NCBI RefSeq assembly: GCF_007954265.1
Contig: NZ_VOLS01000044.1
Coordinates: 1-36,287, forward strand
From: Colwellia sp. C1TZA3
GTDB taxonomy: Bacteria; Pseudomonadota; Gammaproteobacteria; Enterobacterales; Alteromonadaceae
Length of the DNA stretch: 36,287 bases
Direction of reading: 5' to 3'
Positions within the stretch are counted from its first letter, which is position 1, and each line of letters starts with the position of its first letter. Shown here piece by piece: positions 6,827 through 14,893 of this stretch. A program made the translations under genes and the position numbers. Below the pieces are notes generated by a model. That model saw only the letters and a list, made by a program, of their open reading frames with translations. It was not told where the DNA came from and ran no database searches.

Positions 6827-9241
6827 ATGGTCAGTTTTAATGTAAAAAAAGCACACTCTGAATTTCTTTTAGTGCTAAAAGCCCACATTGGCGAATATAT
6901 TAATAAGCCTTTACTCAACCTTGGCTTTATTTTTAGTTTAGCGATAGCAACCAGCACCTTATTGAGTATTTTGGTGCTAAATGACGCAAGCGAGCAGCAG
7001 TATCAATCTGCCAATAGTCGTTTAAAATCGCCAGTAGCTTTTCATATTGTGCCGGAGTCAGGGCAAACCATTTCAAAAAGTGATTATGCTCAGTTAAGAG
7101 CACAAGGCTTTTATCAGCTCAATGCCACACATGTCTTCAGTAAAATTTTAGCTAATGGTGAAAAAATAGCCTTTCGAGCGATAGATCTTTTACCGTTAGT
7201 GCTCACCATGCCAGCAAGCTATACCAGTAAAGCTGTCAATATCGAACGGGCCTATGCAGACTCGCTTGGTTTGACAGTTGAAAATAGTTTGCCAATGTCG
7301 TTAACTGTCGCCAACGATGAGGCGATAGCAGTGAATATTAATAATGTTGCAGATTGGGGCAATGTTGCTTTGCTTGATATTGCACTGGCATGGCAGCTAT
7401 TTCCAGACATTAAAGGCTTTAGTCATTTAATGGTAAGTGAAATGTCAGTCAGTGAAATTTCACGACTTAAAGCGGCATTACCTAGTTATCTAGCTATTCA
7501 AGAAACTTGGTCTATTACCGAGCGTGAAGGTTTTGCCGACGCCTTACATCTTAATTTATCGGCATTAGCTATTTTGGGTTTTATTGTTAGCCTTTTTATT
7601 GCCTTTCAGGCAGCAAACCAGGCTTGGACCAAAAGGCGAGAGCTTGCCACACAATTGCGTTTGCTTGGTATTGAATTAAACACCATTATGACGGTTATGC
7701 TTTGTGAGGCCTTATCGTTAACCTTATTGGCTAGTTTGCTCGGTATGGCTATCGCCTTTGTTTTAGTGTCTTTTATATTACCACTATTGGGTTTAACGCT
7801 AGAGCAACTTTATCAATTGCAAGTCAGTGGTCAATTTCAATGGCAGTGGCAATACAGTTTATGGGCTTTTGCGATATCGTCAATTGCTGTTATGGCAGCG
7901 TTGCTCAAACAATTTAGACTTATCGGCTCAGCAAAAATTGCCTTTTCTGCACGGCTATCCCAGCAATATTTTAGTTTTAAAGCCACAGCCATCTTCGCTT
8001 CTATTCTCTTGGTTTTATTTGTTTTTTGGCCTGGTGATAACTGGCATCATTTGATGTTTAAATATGGTTTGCTGTTACTCGCCAGTGTTGCGATATTGCC
8101 TAATTTATTGAAATATTTTCTGCAAACATTGGCACTAATAAGCCGGTCTTTTCGTTTGAAATTTATTTTTCAAGACGCTAGTCAACAAGTGGGGAGGCGC
8201 TATCTGCCCATTGCCGCGTTTTATTTAGCCTTAACGGCCAGTATTGCCGCCGCTTTAATGGTGAATAGTTTTCAAAGTGCCTTTGTGTCTTATTTAAACC
8301 AGTTACTTAATGCCGACTTGTTTGTTCGTTATAACGCAGAGCAAAAGCCGCCATTAAGCCAATGGTTGCAACAACAGGACGGTGTTGAAGAATATGTTTT
8401 ATTTGCAAGTACGGTGGCAAAATATCAGCAAGATACCGTCGAGGTTTATCGCCTGGGCTCGAAAAAACAGCAACAAAGCTTATCATTGAAATCAGGTGAA
8501 CTGGTAGCTCTTAATAGCGCAGAAAGAAGTTGTTATATCAATGAACAACTAGCCTACAAACGTTTAATTGCAGTGCAACAAGTTATTGAAATTACGCAAG
8601 GTCAAAAAAGTTTATCTTGTCATGTTCAAGCTATTTATTATGATTATGGTAATCAAGGTTTTGCCATAAAAATACCATCACAATTCGATATTGACGAATT
8701 ATCAGCGTGGCAAGAGACTGGCTTTGGGCTATTTTTAACGGTAGATGCTGATGCCATTAAACAAGCGCTTATTGATGATGTTGGCATAAATAACAGTCAA
8801 ATGTATCAACCTGAGCAAATCAAAAAATTAGCGTTAGCCGTGTTTGAGCAAAGTTTTGTTTTAACACAAGCTATTGCCTTTGTATTACTTTCTATTGCTT
8901 GTTTAGGTTTGTTTTTATCAGCGAATAGTTTGGAGTTAGCCCGTAAACCCGATTTACATATTTTAAGCAGTTTAGGTTACAGCCAATTTGAGCTTTTTAG
9001 CTATATGCTATGGCAATGGTTGCTGTTAGCTTTTGGTGCTATCTTATTAAGTTGGCCTATTGCTACCGTCTTGGCAAATGCGCTGGTGAGTTTGATCTTG
9101 CCAGCCTCTTTTGGTTGGTCAATGCCCTTGGTTTTTGAAATAGGGCCGTTCGTGGTTAGTAGTGTACTCGGTATGTTGATGCTGATCCCTGCCTTAGCCT
9201 TACCATTATATAAACTTAACGTTAGAGCAAGTCTGTCATGA
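6827..9241 (+). CDS. FtsX-type ABC transporter permease (AttF/AttG-like)
   Basis: About 804 residues with two FtsX-type permease modules. The first hydrophobic segment (about 30-48) is followed by a large periplasmic part, then three membrane segments (about 243-340), a middle hydrophobic block (about 365-430 and 450-475), a second periplasmic part, and three C-terminal segments. This is the topology of large MacB/LolCE-related permeases that do not pump across the membrane themselves but act on periplasmic or membrane-held substrates. ATG 6827 is chosen since AAGGG lies 7 bases upstream; a TTG at 6812 inside the previous gene is possible. The stop overlaps the lipoprotein start (ATGA at 9238-9241), which implies coupled translation. 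Substrate unknown. Confidence 0.9.
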   Translation: MVSFNVKKAHSEFLLVLKAHIGEYINKPLLNLGFIFSLAIATSTLLSILVLNDASEQQYQSANSRLKSPVAFHIVPESGQTISKSDYAQLRAQGFYQLNATHVFSKILANGEKIAFRAIDLLPLVLTMPASYTSKAVNIERAYADSLGLTVENSLPMSLTVANDEAIAVNINNVADWGNVALLDIALAWQLFPDIKGFSHLMVSEMSVSEISRLKAALPSYLAIQETWSITEREGFADALHLNLSALAILGFIVSLFIAFQAANQAWTKRRELATQLRLLGIELNTIMTVMLCEALSLTLLASLLGMAIAFVLVSFILPLLGLTLEQLYQLQVSGQFQWQWQYSLWAFAISSIAVMAALLKQFRLIGSAKIAFSARLSQQYFSFKATAIFASILLVLFVFWPGDNWHHLMFKYGLLLLASVAILPNLLKYFLQTLALISRSFRLKFIFQDASQQVGRRYLPIAAFYLALTASIAAALMVNSFQSAFVSYLNQLLNADLFVRYNAEQKPPLSQWLQQQDGVEEYVLFASTVAKYQQDTVEVYRLGSKKQQQSLSLKSGELVALNSAERSCYINEQLAYKRLIAVQQVIEITQGQKSLSCHVQAIYYDYGNQGFAIKIPSQFDIDELSAWQETGFGLFLTVDADAIKQALIDDVGINNSQMYQPEQIKKLALAVFEQSFVLTQAIAFVLLSIACLGLFLSANSLELARKPDLHILSSLGYSQFELFSYMLWQWLLLAFGAILLSWPIATVLANALVSLILPASFGWSMPLVFEIGPFVVSSVLGMLMLIPALALPLYKLNVRASLS

Positions 9242-10476
9242 CAAACCGTCCGGTATTGGGTAAAATTTTCCTGCTAACCATACTTAGCGTTTTTTTTCTT
9301 GGGGCCTGTAGTGATGAAAAGTCCCCAAAGCGCTCAGCTTTGAAAGGGCTTAGTGATACGCTTGGCGATTTTGAGCAACCGACTAAAGACCATGTTATTC
9401 AATTTGAGCAAGCACAAGGCCCACATAAAAAATTTCAGCAAGAATGGTGGTATTTAACGGCTAATTTAACCACTGAAGGTGGTGAGAAATTGGCCACACA
9501 GTGGACTTTATTTCGTCGAGCAGTAGAAGACAAACACTGGTACTTTGCTCATGCTGCATTAGCGGATGCGAACCAACATCAATCTGCTTTTCGCAGTGGG
9601 CGTGAAGAGCTAGGTAACGTGGAGATTACAACACAGCCTTTTAAGGCGGTAATTGACAGTTGGCAATGGCAATCAACACAAGGGTTATTACCGGCTAAGT
9701 TACGCTACGGTAATGTTACCAGTGCTAACGTTGAACAGCAGTCAACTAGTTTATCAAAGCAACAGCCATTGGCGAAAAAATTAACGCTTAAGCGACCAAT
9801 TAATGATAAGCCAAGTGCTGTAGAGCCAATTGCTGTGCCGTTAGCTGAGCAAGCACAACGCTGGCAGGTAAATTTAAATTTAAGCCTTGATAAAGCGCTG
9901 ATAGGAAAAACACCGTATTTTCTACAAGGTGAAAACGGCTTTAGTCAAAAACACCATAGCTTAGCGATAGCCAGTTATTATTATTCACAACCTTTTATTA
10001 ACGTTAGCGGTGAAGTGTTTTGGCAAAATAAATGGCAAAAAGTAACTGGTAATGCCTGGTTTGATCGCGAATGGGGCTCACAAATGTTGGCAGAAGATCA
10101 ACAAGGTTGGGACTGGTTCTCACTGCGCTTAAATGAAAATACTGCGCTAATGGTTTACCGAATTCGTTCAAGCATTAAAGATTACTTTTATGGCAGTATT
10201 ATGCGGCGCGATGGCACAATTAAAACATTGTCATCAAGCGACATAAGTTTGACTCAGCTTAAGACGAATACAAAGCCACAATCATCTGATGACAGTTCGC
10301 ATTACCCTGAGCAATTTTCGATTACCATTGTGCAGGACAATATCGACATCGAGGTTAGCGTGATTAACAATAAGCAAATTATGCGTTTTGGTATTGAGTA
10401 TTTTGAAGGTATGGTGACATTTTCTGGTAGTCATCAAGGTAGTGGTTTTTTAGAGATGACGGGTTATGTGAACTAA
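9238..10476 (+). CDS. Lipocalin-like lipoprotein (AttH / CrtC-like hydratase fold)
   Basis: A 412-residue exported lipoprotein. The lipobox FLGAC places the lipidated cysteine at residue 24. The mature part has features of the AttH/CrtC-like (DUF2006) double lipocalin fold: the EWWYL motif near 70 and WFDREWGS near 277, with a WDWFSLRL strand after it. In AttEFGH-type systems this protein is the fourth component beside the ATPase and FtsX permeases, here translationally coupled by an ATGA overlap. It probably sits in the periplasm anchored to a membrane and handles a hydrophobic ligand; the ligand is unknown. Between the two lobes (about 165-205) is a Gln/Lys-rich linker, which may be a lineage-specific insert. 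Confidence 0.9.
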   Translation: MTNRPVLGKIFLLTILSVFFLGACSDEKSPKRSALKGLSDTLGDFEQPTKDHVIQFEQAQGPHKKFQQEWWYLTANLTTEGGEKLATQWTLFRRAVEDKHWYFAHAALADANQHQSAFRSGREELGNVEITTQPFKAVIDSWQWQSTQGLLPAKLRYGNVTSANVEQQSTSLSKQQPLAKKLTLKRPINDKPSAVEPIAVPLAEQAQRWQVNLNLSLDKALIGKTPYFLQGENGFSQKHHSLAIASYYYSQPFINVSGEVFWQNKWQKVTGNAWFDREWGSQMLAEDQQGWDWFSLRLNENTALMVYRIRSSIKDYFYGSIMRRDGTIKTLSSSDISLTQLKTNTKPQSSDDSSHYPEQFSITIVQDNIDIEVSVINNKQIMRFGIEYFEGMVTFSGSHQGSGFLEMTGYVN

Positions 10477-10797
10477 GTCAACTTTTTAAGTTAATGACAG
10501 TTATGTTATTTATTGTATGAATATGTTATTTAATGTATAAACATCAAAATAGTTTAGATGCTAAAGTAATAGCAGTAATTTTTAAGACATTTAGTAGGTG
10601 TTTTATTTATTCGCTTTTTTGTAAAAACCGAATGAATAGTTGCCTGTGTGAAAAAAAATCAGCCTAAGATGGATAACTTAGGCGGTTGATTCGCTCAAAA
10701 TTAATTTTTGAAGTAGCTTACGAGTAGTTTGAAAGCTCACTCTATATAGCAATTACATTTTTAATTTAGATATTAAGCATTAAAGGAATAACGGATT
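10477..10797. other. Intergenic stretch with a tandem AT repeat and a hairpin
   Basis: Holds a two-copy 20-bp direct repeat at 10501-10540 (TTATGTTATTTATTGTATGA and ATATGTTATTTAATGTATAA) and a hairpin at 10662-10683 described separately. The ribosome binding site AAAGGA of the next gene lies at 10782-10787. No gene is seen. Confidence 0.55.
10650..10683 (-). terminator. Terminator-like hairpin read on the minus strand
   Basis: Stem GCCTAAG / CTTAGGC (7 bp) with loop ATGGATAA. On the minus strand it is followed by an uninterrupted T run (A8 at 10651-10658 on plus). No minus-strand gene ends here, so it would end only a short or antisense transcript. Confidence 0.5.
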
Positions 10798-12621
10798 TTG
10801 AATATCTTTAAGATAGCGGTTAGTAAATTTTTAATATTTCCTGTCATATATTGTTGTTTGTTATCTGCAATTAATTCGGCATTCGCCAATGATCTGAACC
10901 TTACCTTGAATAGCATTCAACCATCTCATTATTATGTTTGTCCAGAGGACAAGGTGCTTATTGATAAAGTTGAATGGTTTTTAGCGAACTCGCCTAATTT
11001 ATCGAATCAAGCACGCTCAAAATTACTCTGGCAAAAAGCGACTGTTATTTTCTGTAAATATGGGGTTAGTGACGATTATTTAAGATACTTAAAAAAAATA
11101 ACCCTGTTGCCGAGTAACGAAGTAAACAAGAATATTTTATCTCTAGCTATCTATGATTTAACAGACTTTTATTATCGATATTCACAAACAAAAGCGTGCG
11201 ACTTTTTACATGAAAATCGACTGTTGGTCAAAGGTGCGTCACAAGAGTTTTTAAAGTACTTAGATATGACTGAACTTCAGTATTGCGCTGAAATGAGCGC
11301 AGTCGAAAAAATTAAAGCGTTTGTCAGACTGAGGGAGGTAAATAAAGGCGATGACCACTTTATAGCTAGTATATACCTGAGCATAGCTGAAATATATTCA
11401 TCACTGGGTCAGTTTACTCTTGCCGCGAATGCATTTAAAAAACACTTGTCTTATATTAGTGATGATTTCAATATGTATTGGACCTATTATGCTATAGCCA
11501 CTGAATTACTAGATGCAGGTGGAATTGAAGAAGGTAAGCGCTATTTTAGAAAATTTGAATCAGGAGCAGACCTGTTCGTAGATACTGAAGATTACAAAGT
11601 TTTATTACTAGTTTTAAAAATAAAAATTGCTTACATGGAAAAAAAGTTTGCTGTAATGTTAGTGCTTATTGATGAATTTGAGCCCTATCAAAGTAGGATC
11701 GAAAAATCGCAATCAGATAATAAAATGCTATTGTATAAAGCGATAGCCTGTGTGGAAAATAATAGAACTCAATGCGTTAATAGCTTTATCGCAAAGAAAG
11801 CAGTATTAATTAAGCAAACAAAAGCATCAAACTTGCGTTATCTGTATGAGTTTTTGACCAAATATTATATTACTCAAAATCAGGCTAAAGCATCACAAAA
11901 ACACTTTGAAAGTTACATTAACATCAACCAGCAATCTTTGATCAATCAACAAAGCTCGGTTTCTATTCTCGACACCGCCGAATTGCAACAAGATATAGTT
12001 ACATTGGAACTTAGTTTAGTTTCGGCAAAATTAGAGCAATCAAAAATCACTTTAGTACTATCCGGTTTATTAATATTTGTTTTGATCGCTATCTGCTACT
12101 TTATATGGCGTCAAAAAAACAAAGAAAAAATATTGTTAGAAACTGATGAGTTAACACGTATCTACAATAGACGTGCTATTTTTGAACAAATAGCGAACCT
12201 AAAAAACACCAAGAGCAATGATATACACGCTATTATTCTTTTCGACCTAGATAATTTTAAATCAATTAATGATAAATATTCACATACTATTGGTGATAAA
12301 GCACTGAGACATATCGTCAAATTAACTAAAGATAATATTCGACAGCAAGATCTATTTGGTAGAATTGGTGGTGAGGAATTTGTCGTTTGTTTAAAGGACT
12401 TAGAAAAAGTTTCTGCGCAAATTATTGTTGAACGTATCCTCAGTAGTTTTGAAAACAACCCTATGTTATTAAATGATGCAAAAGAATTAACGGTGACAGC
12501 AAGTTTTTCGATTACCTATATTGAAAAAGCTAGCGCTAATTTTGAAGCAATTTATCAGCGCTTAGATAATGCGCTTTATAAGGCAAAAGATCTTGGTCGA
12601 AATAGAGTTGTTGAAATTTAA
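10798..12621 (+). CDS. Membrane-anchored diguanylate cyclase with periplasmic helical-repeat sensor
   Basis: A 607-residue GGDEF enzyme that would make cyclic-di-GMP. Order: signal peptide or anchor (about 1-30), a long alpha-helical, TPR-like extracytoplasmic region (about 35-390), a transmembrane segment (about 415-437, TLVLSGLLIFVLIAICYFIW), then a GGDEF domain. The active-site motif is GGEEF (524-528), and the inhibitory site RQQD sits five residues before it, so product feedback is likely. DELTRIYNRRAIFEQI is the usual domain entry. The start is TTG 10798 with AAAGGA upstream; the next in-frame ATG would remove the signal region. No EAL domain. It stands alone between the lipocalin operon and the metal-efflux set, so its input signal is unknown. 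Confidence 0.9.
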   Translation: MNIFKIAVSKFLIFPVIYCCLLSAINSAFANDLNLTLNSIQPSHYYVCPEDKVLIDKVEWFLANSPNLSNQARSKLLWQKATVIFCKYGVSDDYLRYLKKITLLPSNEVNKNILSLAIYDLTDFYYRYSQTKACDFLHENRLLVKGASQEFLKYLDMTELQYCAEMSAVEKIKAFVRLREVNKGDDHFIASIYLSIAEIYSSLGQFTLAANAFKKHLSYISDDFNMYWTYYAIATELLDAGGIEEGKRYFRKFESGADLFVDTEDYKVLLLVLKIKIAYMEKKFAVMLVLIDEFEPYQSRIEKSQSDNKMLLYKAIACVENNRTQCVNSFIAKKAVLIKQTKASNLRYLYEFLTKYYITQNQAKASQKHFESYININQQSLINQQSSVSILDTAELQQDIVTLELSLVSAKLEQSKITLVLSGLLIFVLIAICYFIWRQKNKEKILLETDELTRIYNRRAIFEQIANLKNTKSNDIHAIILFDLDNFKSINDKYSHTIGDKALRHIVKLTKDNIRQQDLFGRIGGEEFVVCLKDLEKVSAQIIVERILSSFENNPMLLNDAKELTVTASFSITYIEKASANFEAIYQRLDNALYKAKDLGRNRVVEI

Positions 12622-12737
12622 CCGGCTAAGTACCGCCAACTAAAGAGTCTTAATAATCTAGAGTTGGGCTTTTATTTTAAATTTACTGGTTAAACCTGAG
12701 GCTTAAGGCAATTTCAGTCAGAGAGAAATTTTTATGG

Positions 12738-12766
12738 TTGAAGCCTATTAGCAATTAACTTACACT
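12738..12766 (+). promoter_or_regulatory. Candidate sigma70 promoter of the metal-efflux operon
   Basis: TTGAAG (12738-12743), 17-base spacer, TACACT (12761-12766), 29 bases before the GTG at 12796. Each box matches the consensus at four of six positions. I see no clear MerR-type dyad in the spacer. Confidence 0.35.
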
Positions 12767-12795
12767 ACCAATTCGTTTTTAAGAGAGCTTTTCCT

Positions 12796-13167
12796 GTGTT
12801 CAATCGTTTGTTAATTATAATGTTTGCACTATTGTTTGCGAGTCAAACAATTGCTACTGCGTTTGATTCACACAGTAGTCATCAGGAAATAGACAGTTCT
12901 CAAAACGTCTCTCATCGCAGTTTAGACCCGTCACATCAGTCACATCAAGAAGGCGCATTAATAGCGACTAATAATGCCGCCGATAATAGTGCAAAAGACC
13001 CATTCGATTGTCATCATTGCTGTCATTGTCACGCACCGACCGGTGTTTATATTGCTAGTTATGAAGCATCAAGTGTCATTCATAAAAGTAACGACAATAT
13101 ATTGAGCAGAAAAACGGCACTATTATCACTTTGGATCACACCAGAACACCGCCCCCCAATAGTTTAA
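12796..13167 (+). CDS. Small exported His/Cys-rich protein of the metal-efflux cluster (CopL-like)
   Basis: A 123-residue protein with a signal peptide (about 1-22, LLIIMFALLFASQTIATA). The mature part is His-rich (SHSSHQE, SHQSHQE) and carries the cluster DPFDCHHCCHCHAPT, a very likely metal-binding site with four Cys and four His close together. It stands first in an apparent operon with the membrane fusion protein and RND pump, which suggests a periplasmic metal sensor, chaperone or buffer, in the manner of CopL-like proteins. Start GTG 12796 has GAGAG upstream; ATG 12820 is an alternative that would still leave a signal peptide. Exact family not certain. Confidence 0.75.
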   Translation: MFNRLLIIMFALLFASQTIATAFDSHSSHQEIDSSQNVSHRSLDPSHQSHQEGALIATNNAADNSAKDPFDCHHCCHCHAPTGVYIASYEASSVIHKSNDNILSRKTALLSLWITPEHRPPIV

Positions 13168-13389
13168 AACTTACCTTAAATTTATAAGCATTTAAACGAG
13201 TATGTTTGCTGGTTTAAGTGTCTGATTTGTAAATCGACATAATGCGTTTATTGCAGCGAATTCCAAAGGGAGTGTTGCCTTTACACTATTAATATCCATG
13301 GCCATGGCCATTGTTGAATGATAAGTTCAGCTAAATGCTTGGATAGTTTCGATTTATCAGCCTTAAAAAGAAAAATTAAGAGTATCAAT

Positions 13390-14856
13390 ATGCATAAGTT
13401 TTATATCAGCAGCCTTACTACGGCAGCACTATTTTCACGATCTTCAAATATTAGCTGTGTAGCAAATATCACTATTTTTCCAAAAAATTTAGCTAGTCTA
13501 TTTAGTGCGAAGCCATTACTCGTTTTAGTCTTGCTTGGTGTGTTCAGTTCGACAGCGTTAGCAGTTAAAACTGCACCGACTGCAATACTACCCTCGAAAT
13601 TAATAACAAAAAACCATACAAAAGATGAATACCAAGTTAGTCAGTCCCCCAAGCAAAAAGAGCACAAGCATGATGCAGATGAAGATAGCGCAAGGGATAA
13701 AAACAAAGTTAAAGAAACTGCACAGCAACACGGCAGTGCAGCACACTCGGTTGTAGGTTCTGTACAAAACGCTAAACCAGATGCTATACAAAAATCTATA
13801 CATGGTAATGAATCCGTAGAAGCCGCACACAAAGAAGGTGTCAGCCTTAGCCCTGAAAAAATGGCGATTGCGGGTATTGAAGTTGCCAAGATATCAGCAA
13901 AGACCTTTGCCAATGATGTTTATGCACCGGGTGAGATTAAAGCCAATGGTTATAAAAGCTATATTGTTTCACCGCGTACTGAATCTGTGGTGGTTTCCCG
14001 CCACGCCACGCTAGGGCAGCATGTTGAAAAAGGCGATGCGCTAGTGACATTATTTAGTGAGTCGGTTGTAGAAGCACAAGCGAAATACCGTGTTGCTTAT
14101 AATGATTGGCAAAGAAATAAAAAACTGGGTAAAGCAAGTGTTAGTGAAAGCCAACTATTAAGTGCCGAAACAGATTATATTTCGGCCTACAGTCGTTTGA
14201 AGGCCTTTGGTTTAACAGAGCAGGCTATTGCCTATGTAGTTAAAAATAACTCGTCAAATAATCATTTAGAGGAACTTGGCGAATACACCTTAATTGCGCA
14301 GCGGGCTGGTGCGGTATTAAGTGATGATTTTTCTCAGGGTCAACGGGTGTCTGCAGGCGACGCTATTATGGTGTTAGCAGATGAAAGTGAGCTGTGGGTC
14401 GAAGCACGGGTATCGCCCAATAAACAATTAAACTTGCCTAAAGGCACGCAAGCGGTTATTGAAATGGCTGATCAGTCTTTTGTCGCCACCGTGATTCAAG
14501 AAGCGCACACCATAGACCCAAAAACCCGCACCCGCATCGTGCGTTTAGCGGTTAAAAATGACCATGACCGTCTCCACCCCGGTATGTTCGTCAATGTAAA
14601 TTTTAGTTTTAAAACTGACAAAAAAGTAATGGCGGTGCCTGAGTCGGCATTAATGCGCTCAAGTGACGGTGATTGGACGGTATTTGTTGAAGATCACCCT
14701 GGAGAGTTTGCCGCAGTAGCAATAACCTTAGGACGTTCGTTGGGCGAATATCGAGAAATAATTGGTCTTGCGCCACACACGCGTATTGTCACCAAGGGCG
14801 CGTTTTTTGTTGCCTCTGAAATAGCGAAAGGCGGCTTTGACCCGCATAACCATTAA
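13390..14856 (+). CDS. Periplasmic membrane fusion protein of a heavy-metal RND efflux pump (CzcB/CusB-like)
   Basis: About 488 residues from ATG 13390 (ATG 13318 in frame would give 512). The N-terminus has a hydrophobic segment (PLLVLVLLGVFSSTALAV) that acts as signal or anchor, followed by a low-complexity His/Lys/Glu region with possible metal affinity (KQKEHKHDADED, AHKEG). The core has the usual order: barrel-sandwich strand (YIVSPRTESVVVSRHATLGQ), a helical hairpin (EAQAKYRVAYNDWQRNKK), a lipoyl-like return (YTLIAQRAGAVLSDDFSQG) and a beta-barrel/MPD domain ending in GGFDPHNH. It bridges the inner-membrane pump to an outer-membrane channel. The pump gene follows after 37 bases. No channel gene is present in the cluster. 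Confidence 0.88.
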   Translation: MHKFYISSLTTAALFSRSSNISCVANITIFPKNLASLFSAKPLLVLVLLGVFSSTALAVKTAPTAILPSKLITKNHTKDEYQVSQSPKQKEHKHDADEDSARDKNKVKETAQQHGSAAHSVVGSVQNAKPDAIQKSIHGNESVEAAHKEGVSLSPEKMAIAGIEVAKISAKTFANDVYAPGEIKANGYKSYIVSPRTESVVVSRHATLGQHVEKGDALVTLFSESVVEAQAKYRVAYNDWQRNKKLGKASVSESQLLSAETDYISAYSRLKAFGLTEQAIAYVVKNNSSNNHLEELGEYTLIAQRAGAVLSDDFSQGQRVSAGDAIMVLADESELWVEARVSPNKQLNLPKGTQAVIEMADQSFVATVIQEAHTIDPKTRTRIVRLAVKNDHDRLHPGMFVNVNFSFKTDKKVMAVPESALMRSSDGDWTVFVEDHPGEFAAVAITLGRSLGEYREIIGLAPHTRIVTKGAFFVASEIAKGGFDPHNH

Positions 14857-14893
14857 AGCCCAGCAATAGCAAAGCACCAAGGATCATAAACTT

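Noticed and set aside
13296-13312. CCATGGCCATGGCCAT direct repeat before the membrane fusion protein gene as a MerR-type operator
   Set aside because: It is a simple 6-bp NcoI-like repeat without the dyad and spacing of a MerR or CueR promoter.
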